Source: JAADJA01 sp963840975
GTDB lineage: Bacteria > Bacteroidota > Bacteroidia > Bacteroidales > JAADJA01
Reading direction: 5' to 3'
Assembly: GCA_963840975.1 (NCBI GenBank)
Contig: CAWJBC010000011.1
Coordinates: 62,001-126,000 of the forward strand
DNA length: 64,000 nt
The position numbers were made by a program, and so were the translations under genes. Positions 1 through 9,559 of this stretch are shown here, piece after piece. Every line of letters begins with the position of its first letter. Within the stretch, counting starts at the first letter, position 1. The notes below the pieces were generated by a model. The model saw only the letters and a program-made list of their open reading frames with translations. It did no database searches and had not been told where the DNA came from.

Positions 1-1
1 A

Positions 2-1081
2 CCACTGGATACTGCTAACATCATCCTGCTCTTCAAAAAATTCGGGGCACCATTGGGTATTTGCCTTATTCAATTTTATGGCACAAAAAATAATTATACC
101 CGTTTTTCCGCTCCCGTGCAATGGCTCATTCCAATCATACCACCCGATTCACTGGCAACAGTTATTACAAGTTCAAGTATTTTTAGCTTCCCGGTTACAG
201 GTAGTACCATCACCGTTGACGACATCGGTTTGATTGGAGTCAGCACGTCTTACCCGAACCATGGATTTGAAAATTGGACAAATTATTCATCTGAAGAACC
301 TGAGGATTGGTTTACCTCAAATATATTCAGCCTGTCACTGGGAACCAACTCTGTTGTTAAATCAACTGACAGCTATGAGGGAGACAATTCAATACGTATC
401 CAATCAACCCTGACTTCGTGGGGCGATACCCTTGGATTTATAACGAATGGAACTTTTGGAGAGGATGGCCCTACTGGGGGAATGCCTGTTGATTCGGTCC
501 CCGATATACTTTCCGGTTATTATAAATATGAGCCGGTTGGTACAGATACTGCCCTGGTCAGGATGACCTTATACCGGTTTAATCAAAATATCGGGATGTC
601 AGAAGTTCTTGAAGATAAAATAATCAAACTTCCTCCTGCAAGCGAATATACATATTTTGAAATGCAATCCGATTATTTTTCTTTACAGGTACCAGATACG
701 TTAAATATAGCATTTGGCTCAGGCAACTTCGATGATAACGGATCTTTTATAGGCCTTGGAAGCACTCTTTATTTAGATGCATTGGACATAACATATAGAG
801 TAAATACTGTAGGTACAATCAATCCTGTTGCACTTGATATTGTTCATTTTTATCCAAATCCTGCCTCGAAAGCTATCTATTTTGAAGTTGCTGAAACGAG
901 TACTGAGGTCGCAGAAATAGCAATAATAGATTCAAAAGGCATCGTACTTTATGCAGATAAATACCATCTGTCGCCAAGGCAGAAAAACAAGATAGATATC
1001 ACCCATTTACCTTCAGGCTTTTACTTTGTTAAGCTGAATTCGATGAGTCAAACTTATTTCGGCAAAATTATGGTCAAGTAA
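2..1081 (+). CDS. Exported protein with T9SS C-terminal sorting domain, 5'-truncated
   Basis: The reading frame is open back to base 2, so the gene begins left of the window; a TTG at 53 is only an internal codon. The visible 359 residues hold a beta-rich region resembling the carbohydrate-binding modules found next to Bacteroidota sorting domains (phrases such as NHGFENWT and SYEGDNSIRIQS). The last 80 or so residues are a typical type IX secretion tail: FYPNPASKAIYFEV, then DSKGIVL, LPSGFYFVKL, ending in GKIMVK. Such tails direct cargo across the outer membrane through T9SS, to which PorV at 14.1 kb belongs. The catalytic or binding part is not visible, so the function is unknown. A weak 5-bp hairpin follows the stop. 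Confidence 0.85.
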   Translation, partial: PLDTANIILLFKKFGAPLGICLIQFYGTKNNYTRFSAPVQWLIPIIPPDSLATVITSSSIFSFPVTGSTITVDDIGLIGVSTSYPNHGFENWTNYSSEEPEDWFTSNIFSLSLGTNSVVKSTDSYEGDNSIRIQSTLTSWGDTLGFITNGTFGEDGPTGGMPVDSVPDILSGYYKYEPVGTDTALVRMTLYRFNQNIGMSEVLEDKIIKLPPASEYTYFEMQSDYFSLQVPDTLNIAFGSGNFDDNGSFIGLGSTLYLDALDITYRVNTVGTINPVALDIVHFYPNPASKAIYFEVAETSTEVAEIAIIDSKGIVLYADKYHLSPRQKNKIDITHLPSGFYFVKLNSMSQTYFGKIMVK

Positions 1082-1360
1082 ATCAGGGTATTATCCTGAA
1101 TTCTACTATATAAATATACTTTGCAAAAAAAGAAAATCCCTGATATTAACACTAGCATTCAGAAACAGAATATAACTTTCCATTCATCCTGTTTTCAATT
1201 CGCCGGTTGATGAATTATATCTGTTGAGAAATTATTCATTTCCAATTTAGCTATTTTGAACATTCAACTCTGAAATGTGTTTCGGTAACGGAGTCGGCGG
1301 TTGTTTAAGATATCGTTAACTATGCTAAATATACCTTGTTTTAACTAATTTAAAGCTGTT

Positions 1361-2800
1361 ATGGAAAATAGTTTTATTGATCTCCATTGCCACCCGGCAA
1401 TGAAGCCATTTGGTAAGAGTTTTAATTCAAATAAAGGAGTAAACAGCGCGAATCGTCGGGCATCAAACAGTATCTGGCACTACGATCCGCCTACTGTATT
1501 CGATAAAGTATTGAATATCGCTGTTTCATTAACAAAATTCACCCAGGCTGATTTTTCAACCCTTGCCTATGGTGGTACTCATGTTGTTATTGTTTCCTTG
1601 TATCCACCTGAAAAGGGATGGGTTATTGATAAACTGGGTACCAATCTGCGTGCAGATTCCTTAAAAAATCTTGTAATGGGAGTCGGACAAAAAAGAATTG
1701 ATTACCTGCAGAAAATGCCCGACTACTTTACCGATCTTGAAATGGAATACAATTTCTACAAACAACTTGACGGAAAAGAGATGAATATTGAGGGTGAAAA
1801 ATGCAGATACAAGATAGTTTCTGGATTTAACGAAATAGAGATGGAGGCTGAAAACGGTGTAAAAACTATCTATGTGATCCTGACCATTGAGGGTGCTAAT
1901 GTTTTTAACACCGGATTGAAAGCTATGGGTAAGATAACCAGTGAAAAGGAGGTATTGAGCAATATTGATAAGGTTAAGAAATGGGATAAACCACTTTTTT
2001 TTATGGGATTGACCCACCATTTCTATAACGAGATATGCGGACATGCCAGAAGCCTTACAAGCTTATCAAAGATTTCTGCCGACCAATCTGAGGGATTAGA
2101 TACTGGCTTCACAGAACTTGGGAAAAAAGTATTAAAAAAATTGCTCGATAATAAAACCGGGAGAAGGGTTTTGATTGATGTAAAACACATGAGTGTTCAG
2201 TCAAGGAATGAATTTTATGAAATTCTTAAAAATGAATATCAGGGTGAAAATATTCCCATTATTGTCAGTCATGGAGCGGTAAACGGACTAAGGTCCCCGA
2301 AGGAAAAGGTTATTGATAATCAGGCAACATTTGGAAAATTTCAGGAGGAAGACATCAATTTATTTGACGATGAAATCGTAAAAATTGCACTATCAGGTGG
2401 AATTTTTGGCGTTCAGTTGGATGAACGCAGGGTAGGAAGTGTATCTGAAATAAAAAAAACAAAAGGAAACAAGAACCGAAGAGATATGCTATTCTACAAA
2501 TCCAGGATGATTTGGAATCAAATCCAGCACATAGCCGAAACCCTGGACAGACAAAATTTATTTGGATGGGGCATACAATCCATCGGGTCTGATTTCGATG
2601 GGATGATAAATCCTTTGAATGGCTATTGGACTGCTGAACAAATGTATTTGCTGGAAAGCAATTTGGAAAAACATGCATTCAATTATATCAATTCCGCAAT
2701 AGCTACCAATCTACAACCCTTTAATCGGATAAATCCCGGCGAAGTGGTTGATCGGTTTATGCACGATAATGCATACAATTTTCTGCGCCGGCACTTTTAA
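1361..2800 (+). CDS. Peptidase M19-like (renal dipeptidase family) metallohydrolase
   Basis: The 479-residue protein has the M19 amidohydrolase signature: DLHCHP near residue 8 (first metal ligands), LTIEGANVF with Glu about 177 (bridging Glu), MGLTHHF and SHGAVNGLRSP (His ligands), and IGSDFDG near the C-terminus. M19 enzymes hydrolyse dipeptides at a binuclear zinc site. No signal peptide is apparent, so a cytoplasmic location is inferred. It is longer than many bacterial M19 enzymes (about 350-400 residues), with insertions between the first His pair and the bridging Glu. It stands alone, with a 279-nt upstream spacer and a MITE-like palindrome downstream. Substrate is unknown; family assignment is good. 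Confidence 0.82.
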   Translation: MENSFIDLHCHPAMKPFGKSFNSNKGVNSANRRASNSIWHYDPPTVFDKVLNIAVSLTKFTQADFSTLAYGGTHVVIVSLYPPEKGWVIDKLGTNLRADSLKNLVMGVGQKRIDYLQKMPDYFTDLEMEYNFYKQLDGKEMNIEGEKCRYKIVSGFNEIEMEAENGVKTIYVILTIEGANVFNTGLKAMGKITSEKEVLSNIDKVKKWDKPLFFMGLTHHFYNEICGHARSLTSLSKISADQSEGLDTGFTELGKKVLKKLLDNKTGRRVLIDVKHMSVQSRNEFYEILKNEYQGENIPIIVSHGAVNGLRSPKEKVIDNQATFGKFQEEDINLFDDEIVKIALSGGIFGVQLDERRVGSVSEIKKTKGNKNRRDMLFYKSRMIWNQIQHIAETLDRQNLFGWGIQSIGSDFDGMINPLNGYWTAEQMYLLESNLEKHAFNYINSAIATNLQPFNRINPGEVVDRFMHDNAYNFLRRHF

Positions 2801-2855
2801 TGAAAGTCAAACATTGATTTGTGGAATTACTGCCGATTTTAAATTAATATCATTT

Positions 2856-3050
2856 TTGTCCGATTAAATTTAGAGATTCTTCACTAACGCTCAGAATGAC
2901 AATAACGTTGTAGATGCTTTGGGAGAAGGGGGCTTGCAGGCGGCTCAGCCGCCTGCAAGCCCCCTTCCTAAAATACAACACTTTGTCATTCTGAACGGAA
3001 CGAAGTGAAGTGAAGAATCTCAAGCCTATTATTTCATTTTCATCGGACAA
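2856..3050. repeat. MITE-like palindromic element with terminal inverted repeats
   Basis: The element is bounded by TTGTCCGAT (2856-2864) and its inverse ATCGGACAA (3042-3050). Inside are GAGATTCTTC (2873-2882) and GAAGAATCTC (3012-3021), then TCAGAATGACA against TGTCATTCTGA. At the centre is a perfect 21-bp stem with a single-base loop at 2946 (arms 2925-2945 and 2947-2967), GC-rich in otherwise AT-rich surroundings. The AGATTCTTC...AGAATGACA arms are a widespread bacterial intergenic repeat type. It carries no gene; a 66-codon frame across it is a by-product. It lies between the dipeptidase and nupC genes and could also stop transcription. Confidence 0.85.
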
Positions 3051-3184
3051 TAATGAATTAATATATCAACTTGTATCAAACCAAAATATTTTTATGATAT
3101 TTGCACCTTTGGTAATCCCGTTAGGTAGAGAATAATTGCGGGAACCCTGCAATAATATTTTCATGTAAAATTTATCCTGATATT

Positions 3185-4462
3185 ATGGACAGATTCATGG
3201 GACTCATTGGCCTGGCAGTCATATTCGGACTTGCTTTTTTAATGTCGAACAATCGAAAAGCCATCAATTATCGTCTTGTCGTAACCGGATTTCTGCTACA
3301 AATCGGATTGGCAATTTTCATCTTAAAGGTCCCACTTGGTCAGGAGATATTTTACTGGATAGGAAAAGCTATTAACAAACTGCTTGATTATTCCAACGAA
3401 GGTGGTTTGTTTGTTTTTGGTGATCTCACTAAAGTCACTGAAATATTGCCTCCCAATCTTGTGAAGCAGGGGATGTTTGTATTTATCCTTATACCTACTA
3501 TTATCTTTGTCTGCGTGCTGGTAGCAATGGCGTACCATGTCGGTATAATGCAGCGTGTAGTTGCGGTCATCGCACGTTTCGTGCATTGGGCGATGCAGGT
3601 GAGCGGCAGTGAGGCACTGTCCAATGTTGCAAGCGCCTTTGTTGGTCAGGTTGAAGCCCAGATCATGATACGTCCTTACCTGAGCGGGATGACCCGTTCA
3701 GAACTTTTAGCCTCAATGGCAGGCAGTATGGCTTGTATTGCCGGCGGAGTAATGGCTATTTATATTTCGATGGGCGTACCTGCATCTTATCTTTTAGCGG
3801 CGAGCCTTATGGCTGCTCCGGGAGCGCTGGTGATTGCCAAAATCGTATTTCCCGAAACCCAAGAATCTGAAACTAAGGGAAAAGTTAAACTTGAAATTAA
3901 AAAAGAACATTCCAACATAATGGATGCCATCAGTCATGGTGCAAGCGATGGAATGAAAGTTTCTATCAATGTATTAGCTATGCTGATTGGTGTAATAGCT
4001 TTGATCGCCCTTGTGGATGGAGTATTGGGATATTTCGGACATTTTCTTGCTTGGACTGGCGTTTCGCTTGATTTTGCCGGAATAGATGTGGCACATTTGA
4101 GATTAAAGGATATTTTTGGTACGGTATTCAGCTTGCTGGCATGGGCAATGGGGGTTCCTGCTGCTGATGCACAAACAGTCGGTGCTCTGATGGGAACAAA
4201 AATGGTGATCAACGAGTTTGTTGCTTATACCGATCTAACACCGATGATCAGTTCAGGTGTCCTTTCTGCCAAGGCTGTGGTTATTGCAAGTTTTGCTCTT
4301 TGCGGCTTTGCTAATTTCAGTTCAGTTGCTATCCAGATTGGTGGGATTGGCGCTCTGGCGCCCAGCCGTAAAGCCGACCTTGCAAAACTCGGCATCAAAG
4401 CAATGGTTTGTGGTACGCTGGCTTCATACATCTCTGCCACACTTGCCGGAATGCTTATGTAA
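3185..4462 (+). CDS. nupC: NupC-type concentrative nucleoside transporter
   Basis: The 425-residue polytopic membrane protein matches the CNT family throughout: an N-terminal helix block, the gate domain GEALSNVASAFVGQVEAQI-like core (here SGSEALSNVASAFVGQ near residue 140), MTRSELLASMAGSMACIAG, and a conserved C-terminal half with LMGTKMVINEFVAY and CGFANFSSVAIQIGGIG. CNT proteins take up nucleosides with Na+ or H+ across the inner membrane. The length is normal. It precedes tatA by about 100 nt on the same strand, but tatA has its own promoter-like site. nupC is used as the family symbol; the nucleoside preference cannot be read from the sequence. Confidence 0.9.
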   Translation: MDRFMGLIGLAVIFGLAFLMSNNRKAINYRLVVTGFLLQIGLAIFILKVPLGQEIFYWIGKAINKLLDYSNEGGLFVFGDLTKVTEILPPNLVKQGMFVFILIPTIIFVCVLVAMAYHVGIMQRVVAVIARFVHWAMQVSGSEALSNVASAFVGQVEAQIMIRPYLSGMTRSELLASMAGSMACIAGGVMAIYISMGVPASYLLAASLMAAPGALVIAKIVFPETQESETKGKVKLEIKKEHSNIMDAISHGASDGMKVSINVLAMLIGVIALIALVDGVLGYFGHFLAWTGVSLDFAGIDVAHLRLKDIFGTVFSLLAWAMGVPAADAQTVGALMGTKMVINEFVAYTDLTPMISSGVLSAKAVVIASFALCGFANFSSVAIQIGGIGALAPSRKADLAKLGIKAMVCGTLASYISATLAGMLM

Positions 4463-4533
4463 CTATGGTAAATGGCAGGGTGATTTATCAAAAAGTTAAA
4501 TAATTGCTTTAATGGGTAGCGATTAATTATTTG

Positions 4534-4541
4534 TACTTTTG
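4534..4541 (+). promoter_or_regulatory. Bacteroidota -7 box before tatA
   Basis: TACTTTTG matches the Bacteroidota sigma-A -7 consensus TAnnTTTG and lies 18 nt before the tatA ATG. A TTTG -33 box at ideal spacing is not clear, so confidence is moderate. Confidence 0.5.
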
Positions 4542-4559
4542 TCCTCTAAAAATTATAAT

Positions 4560-4754
4560 ATGACAACAAATATTCTGATTGGTGTTGTTGGCCCCTGGCA
4601 AATCATCATCATTGTAGTTTTGGTTTTATTATTATTCGGCGGCAAGAAAATTCCAGAATTGATGAAAGGTCTGGGTCAGGGCATCCGTGAATTTAAGGAT
4701 GGAATGTCCGGTGATCAATCCGCTAAAAAAGATAAAACCACAGAAGAAAAGTAG
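4560..4754 (+). CDS. tatA: Sec-independent protein translocase TatA/E
   Basis: A 64-residue protein with one N-terminal transmembrane helix (WQIIIIVVLVLLLF), the FGGKKIPELMKGLGQGIREFKDGM hinge and amphipathic helix that define TatA/TatE, and a charged Lys/Glu tail. TatA oligomers form the pore-like part of the twin-arginine pathway for folded proteins. The ATG at 4560 is chosen over a TTG at 4539 because it gives the normal TatA start and leaves the promoter box upstream. tatB and tatC are not adjacent, as is common in Bacteroidota. The family call is firm. Confidence 0.93.
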   Translation: MTTNILIGVVGPWQIIIIVVLVLLLFGGKKIPELMKGLGQGIREFKDGMSGDQSAKKDKTTEEK

Positions 4755-5163
4755 GATAATTAGTATACCTGAATGCTGTTTATATATTGAGTGGGCGTTG
4801 TCAGGTTCCCTCTATTAATATTTTATCAAATAGTTGCACACAGAACTGATAATCCGGGCTTTGTTTGCAAAATTTAACTCCTTTCGGGTACATTCTTTTT
4901 GTGCCCAAATAACTTTCATTTTTACATCTCAACTAAAACAATTCAATTCCTGTTTCCCTGTTCGATATTGAACAAAAAATATAGAAAACGAACATTTCCC
5001 ACCAGGTTTTACATATCTGTTATTTATTGTAAGAAACACATTTTCAATAAGTAAAAGTAGAAGGTATCATATTTGCCCCTCAGTCTTCATATACGTTCTT
5101 TTCATAACTGAACCATTGATCATTAATGATATATAATTTGTTAATCACCAAAAATTTAAACTT
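4755..5163. other. AT-rich spacer, no gene seen
   Basis: A 409-nt stretch between tatA and the ferritin-like lipoprotein gene, with no open frame of credible coding character. ATATTTG near 5080 resembles a -7 box and could serve the downstream gene. No hairpin terminator is evident. Confidence 0.5.
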
Positions 5164-5823
5164 ATGAAAACATTGAATTTAACAAGGACTTTAAAGGCTG
5201 TTTTCAGCCTGACAGTCGCAGTTGCATTGCTTTTGAGCTGTTCAAAAGATGACGAACTGACTCCATCAGGAACAAATGTAAATGATGAAAGTAACTCTGT
5301 TTTTAATGAAACTCTGAGTCCCAGAGAAATTGATGATATGAATTACCTTATTGAGAATGAGAAATTACTGAGGGATTATTTTAATGTCATGTACAATAAG
5401 TATAACCTTTCTTTATTTCAAAATGTTGCTAAAAGTGAGCAATCACATTTAAATTTTCTCGCAGTAAAATTTTTAAGATATGATCTTAAGAATCCAACTG
5501 AAGAAAAACCTGCAGGCGAATATGTAAATCCTGAATTACAGCAAACATACGATATAATGATTGCTAAGGGTGAAACCAATATTTATGCTGCATTATTAGC
5601 GGGGTCGTCAAAAGTGAAGGAGGATGTTGAGGATATCCCTCTCATGATAGATCAATTTGAAGGAAATGCCGATATAGTACTGATTTTTTCTAATATCCTG
5701 ATCGAATCGCAGAAAAATCGGGAAGTACTGGAGCAGGAATTAAAAGTCCAATACCAGCAGCGACAGTTGAAGTTTCAACAAATGATAGTGATATGTGAAA
5801 ACAGTCAGATACAGTACATCTGA
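5164..5823 (+). CDS. Ferritin-like (DUF2202-type) lipoprotein
   Basis: The 219-residue protein has a signal peptide ending in the lipobox LLLSC followed by SKDDE, an acidic stretch typical of surface lipoproteins in this phylum. From about residue 52 it matches DUF2202 ferritin-like proteins: LSPREIDDMNYLIENEKLLRDY, then KYNLSLFQNVAKSEQSHLNF, with Glu and His spaced as four-helix-bundle metal ligands, and ESQKNREVLEQEL near the end. Whether it binds iron is not shown, and some expected acidic ligands in the second half look replaced. It is monocistronic, with a hairpin terminator 36 nt downstream. Confidence 0.72.
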   Translation: MKTLNLTRTLKAVFSLTVAVALLLSCSKDDELTPSGTNVNDESNSVFNETLSPREIDDMNYLIENEKLLRDYFNVMYNKYNLSLFQNVAKSEQSHLNFLAVKFLRYDLKNPTEEKPAGEYVNPELQQTYDIMIAKGETNIYAALLAGSSKVKEDVEDIPLMIDQFEGNADIVLIFSNILIESQKNREVLEQELKVQYQQRQLKFQQMIVICENSQIQYI

Positions 5824-5858
5824 AAATTTTCATAATCAATTTAGTGTCTCTTTCAGCA

Positions 5859-5895
5859 AGGGCTTTTCCAGACGGAAAAGCCCTCTCTTATTTAT
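5859..5895 (+). terminator. Hairpin terminator after the ferritin-like gene
   Basis: A perfect 11-bp stem (AGGGCTTTTCC, 5859-5869, with GGAAAAGCCCT, 5874-5884) around an AGAC loop, followed by T-rich sequence (CTCTTATTTATT). It is a convincing intrinsic terminator although the T-run is interrupted. Confidence 0.75.
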
Positions 5896-6058
5896 TGTGG
5901 ATGAGAAAGAACATAGATTCATCAATTTTGTTATACCCATTCTTTACACATCAGGAAAAAAATAACGCATTGAGAATGATGAATTTTGGGTATATTCTGT
6001 TCCCGTTGCTCAATTTATATTATTTTAGTGCGGGAAAACAGGCAACAAGTTAAGAGAT

Positions 6059-7492
6059 ATGGAAAGAGAAATATTGAGTACCAACCGCAAAGCGTTGCAA
6101 ATAAACCTTGATGATAAAATTTATGGAAGCTTTGCAGAGATTGGTGGAGGGCAGGAAGTCGCACGCAACTTTTTCCAGGCAGGGGGAGCGTCAGGGACGG
6201 TGGCTAAAACCATTTCGGCTTACGACAAGCTTTTCAGCGACAGGCTCTATAACGAAGGACAGTCTGGGAGGTACGTTTCGGAAGAAAGATTGCTGAAAAT
6301 GCTTGATACGGAATACAATGACCTGATTACTATTTTGATTAAAAAACGCAATAACTCAACCTGTTTTTTTGCATTTGCAAATACTGTAGCAACTATAAGC
6401 TTTAAAAAAGATAATGAAGCACATGGCTGGTTGGGTGTCCGCTTTCAGCTCGAGCCCGAAGCGCCTGCCAATGAAGTGATCCTTCATGTCAGGTTGCTGG
6501 AACAGGATCCGCTTTTGCAGCAAAATACCCTTGGCATCCTGGGAGTCAATTTGATCTATGCCTGCTATTTTTATAACAAATACCCCAATACATTTTTACA
6601 ATCCCTGCTCGATAACATTTCGACAGACAGGATTGACCTTACGATGATAAGGATGGGAGGGAAGCACCTTGAATATGTTGATAACCGCCTGCTTGCAGTC
6701 CAATTGGTTAAAAACGGAATGACAAAAGCAATTGTATTCGACCGCCACGGTGAGGTGAGAGAACCAGCTGATATGCTCTACAATAAAAATGTTTTAGCAT
6801 TCAGGGGAAGTTTCAGACCGATTACTTATGTGGTTTTTGATATGCTGAAAACCAGCTATGCTTTATTTAAAAAGGATGAGGATTATGAAAGAGATAATAC
6901 CCTTGCACTTTGCGAAATGACCATTAATAACCTTATGGAGGAAGGCGAACTGGATGAACGCGATTTTCTGACAAGGGTGGATATTTTGAATGGTATGGGT
7001 CAAAACGTGATGGTTTCATCTTTTATGGAATATTTCAAACTCGTTTCCTATTTTTCGCGGTTTAAAATCAGGAACCTCAGAATCGTGATCGGAATTCCTA
7101 CATTGCTCAATGTATTGGACAATAAATACTATACGAACCTTAAAGGAGGAATTCTGGAAGCATTGGGGAAAATGTTTCCCGACAACATGAAACTCTATGT
7201 TTACCCCACTATTTCATCTGTTTCAATTGATGACCCCACCAAAGGTGAGCACCTTCTTACTTCATCCAATCTTCCGTTACCGGAAGGACTGGATTTTTTA
7301 TACCAGTTTTTGAAATATAACCGCAAGATTCTTGATCTCACCAATGTAAAGAAGAAATGGCTTTATATCAACAGCAGGCGCGTTTTAAGGATGATACAAA
7401 TGGGTGAAAAGGGGTGGGAAAAGATGGTTCCGAAATACATCGAACAACAAATTAAAACCAGGAAACTTTTCGGATACAAAGAACGCATTTAG
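6059..7492 (+). CDS. Conserved hypothetical protein
   Basis: A 477-residue soluble protein with no signal peptide or membrane helix. Its N-terminus (YGSFAEIGGGQEVARNFF, then GGASGTVAKTISAYD at about residues 20-58) is the hallmark of a widespread bacterial family whose database names (TonB-dependent receptor, nicotinate-nucleotide adenylyltransferase) look like misannotations: there is no beta-barrel and no adenylyltransferase HxGH motif. No catalytic motif could be assigned. The composition is ordinary for the window. It has no obvious operon partner, with a terminator upstream and a 488-nt spacer downstream. Function unknown. Confidence 0.75.
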   Translation: MEREILSTNRKALQINLDDKIYGSFAEIGGGQEVARNFFQAGGASGTVAKTISAYDKLFSDRLYNEGQSGRYVSEERLLKMLDTEYNDLITILIKKRNNSTCFFAFANTVATISFKKDNEAHGWLGVRFQLEPEAPANEVILHVRLLEQDPLLQQNTLGILGVNLIYACYFYNKYPNTFLQSLLDNISTDRIDLTMIRMGGKHLEYVDNRLLAVQLVKNGMTKAIVFDRHGEVREPADMLYNKNVLAFRGSFRPITYVVFDMLKTSYALFKKDEDYERDNTLALCEMTINNLMEEGELDERDFLTRVDILNGMGQNVMVSSFMEYFKLVSYFSRFKIRNLRIVIGIPTLLNVLDNKYYTNLKGGILEALGKMFPDNMKLYVYPTISSVSIDDPTKGEHLLTSSNLPLPEGLDFLYQFLKYNRKILDLTNVKKKWLYINSRRVLRMIQMGEKGWEKMVPKYIEQQIKTRKLFGYKERI

Positions 7493-7980
7493 GTTATTTA
7501 CCCAGGATAACAGTTTTGTTGAAACTCTGGAAAATTTATCAATACGAGTGCTGCTCAACCCTATTTTCGATTACTCAATTGATTAGTGAATCATTCAAAA
7601 AAAATTCCCCGAACACTTGTTTGATATATTGTATTTCAATTCAAAATCAAAGGAATAAAATTCAGAGTAATAAAGGAATCTGCGATAATCTTGATGATTG
7701 CGATTAGTTATCTTCAACTTATGAATCGAGAAAGTTATTTTGACATCCTTACTAAGCTTCTTAACTTGTATAATTCATAAACTCACTCGCAAAACCTCTA
7801 AGTTGCAAAGAATAAGTAATTTAGTATCAACAATTACAAATATTCAATTTTAACTTATTTTATGTTTTTCTTTTTTAATTTGTTTAAATTCAAGCCTTTT
7901 CTCTGCGCCTTTGCGTGATGAATTATTCAGGTTAAGAATAATTTCAAAAACCAATTTCAAATTGATTTATTTTTGACCCA
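7493..7980. other. AT-rich spacer, no gene seen
   Basis: A 488-nt spacer. Short open frames here start at TTG or ATG without a credible RBS and look like chance. The stretch near 7900 (CTCTGCGCCTTTGCGTGATG) resembles degenerate intergenic repeats common in Bacteroidota. TATTTTTG (7968-7975) fits a -7 box but lies only 5 nt before the next ATG. Confidence 0.5.
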
Positions 7981-9411
7981 ATGTCATTAAACGAAAAATC
8001 TCAGGGAAAATTAGTTCAATCGCTTGGATTGTTTTCTGCTTTTATACTTACGGTTAGTTCAGTTATCGGTTCAGGGGTTTACAAGAAAGTAGCTCCTATG
8101 TCTGCTGATCTTTTATCTCCGGACCTGGTACTATTATGCTGGGTGCTGGCAGGGGTCATCACACTTTTCGGCGCTCTGAGCAATGCAGAAGTTGCCAGTC
8201 TTCTGGCTGATTCGGGAGGCGAATATGTTTACTTTAAAAAAATCTATAATAAATTCTTCGCCTTTATTTTCGGTTGGACCACCTTCACTGTGATCCGTTC
8301 AGCGGCAGTCGCATCCATTGCCTATGTTTTTGCCCACTCTTTCAATACTTTGATAACGTTACCCGTACTTCCGGATGCCTGGGCACAGATTTCAATTTTT
8401 GGTGTCTTTTCACCTTTCGATAATTTTGGAGTTAAGGTTCTTACCGTGCTTCTCATCATCGGTTTATCTTATAATAATTATATCGGTCTGAAATTCGGCG
8501 AAGGGTTAAGCAGGTTTGTACTCATAATCGTCGTAATCAGCATCCTGCTCATTATTGTCCTTGGGTTGACCATCGGAGGAGGCAGTATCCAGAATTTTCA
8601 AACACCCGCTACCGGATATACGGACCGCTCATGGTTTTCGAGTGGATTTATCAAGGGGATTTTCGCTGCCATGCTTGCCGCTTTCTGGGCTTATGAAGGA
8701 TGGAGTGCTACCGGGTACATCGGCGGAGAAATTAAAAATGTCCACCGCAATCTGCCTTTGGCATTGGTCTTTGGCGTTTTATTCGTGATGGTGGTATATG
8801 TGGCTATTAATTTCACCTATCTATATGTATTGCCGATGGATGAAATGGTTTCAGTGTATCAAAACCAAAATACAATTGCGGCTGTTGCAGTTGTTGGTCA
8901 TTTCCTGGGAAATACAGGAGCAATCCTTATAGCCATACTTGTTCTTGTGACCACTTTTGGGTGCACCAATACCACACTTCTTGGTCCACCCCGGCTGTAT
9001 TATGCTATGGCTAAGGAAGGTCTTTTTTTTAAATCCGCTTCTTATATTCATCCCAAATACAATACACCTTCAAAAGCTATTGTCATTCAGGCAATTTGGT
9101 CGTCGGTTTTAGTCTTTTCCGGTAGTTTCGACCAATTGACAGACATGTTGATTTTTGCGGCATTTATTTTCTATGGTGCGACTACCCTGGGTGTATTTAT
9201 TTTGCGCAAAAAAATGCCTGATGTTCACCGTCCCTATAAAGCATTGGGATATCCTGTTGTCCCTGCTGCTTTTATCATTTTCTGCGTAGCTTTGATTGTT
9301 GTTACACTGATTGGAAAACCACGAGAAGCCCTGATCGGGCTTGGATTAATCGCAAGCGGATTACCTTTTTACTGGTATTGGAACAGGAAGATTGCCCAGT
9401 TTACAAAGTAA
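7981..9411 (+). CDS. APC-family amino acid permease
   Basis: The 476-residue protein has about 12 membrane segments and the APC-superfamily signature: TVSSVIGSGVYKKVAPM in helix 1 (unwound GSG substrate site), WVLAGVITLFGALSNAEVASLL with an SGGEYVYFKKIY motif in helices 2-3, and FWAYEGWSATGYIGGEIKNVHRNLPLAL in helix 6. This pattern is closest to the LAT/SteT-like branch, which exchanges neutral amino acids, but the substrate is not determinable. It is monocistronic and converges on the AsnB-like gene. Uptake of amino acids fits the dipeptidases encoded in the window. Confidence 0.85.
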   Translation: MSLNEKSQGKLVQSLGLFSAFILTVSSVIGSGVYKKVAPMSADLLSPDLVLLCWVLAGVITLFGALSNAEVASLLADSGGEYVYFKKIYNKFFAFIFGWTTFTVIRSAAVASIAYVFAHSFNTLITLPVLPDAWAQISIFGVFSPFDNFGVKVLTVLLIIGLSYNNYIGLKFGEGLSRFVLIIVVISILLIIVLGLTIGGGSIQNFQTPATGYTDRSWFSSGFIKGIFAAMLAAFWAYEGWSATGYIGGEIKNVHRNLPLALVFGVLFVMVVYVAINFTYLYVLPMDEMVSVYQNQNTIAAVAVVGHFLGNTGAILIAILVLVTTFGCTNTTLLGPPRLYYAMAKEGLFFKSASYIHPKYNTPSKAIVIQAIWSSVLVFSGSFDQLTDMLIFAAFIFYGATTLGVFILRKKMPDVHRPYKALGYPVVPAAFIIFCVALIVVTLIGKPREALIGLGLIASGLPFYWYWNRKIAQFTK

Positions 9412-9559
9412 TACCAAAGTGAAAATCAAAATAGTCTGGCATGAAGGGCGGTTTTGAATTTCCTACTTCGGTATAAACTCAACTACAAAAGAACAGATAA
9501 ATCAAAAAGTGCTGTTACTTAAATTGGTTTTTGGAATTTTGCTTATTGGATTTTCATGA

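Noticed and set aside
2850..3050. 66-codon minus-strand frame as a gene
   Set aside because: Its translation (LRFFTSLRSVQNDK, VILSVSEESL) is the usual by-product of the AGATTCTTC/AGAATGACA repeat element.
5844..6053. 69-codon frame between the ferritin-like gene and the conserved unknown
   Set aside because: It begins inside the terminator hairpin and has no RBS or recognisable sequence.
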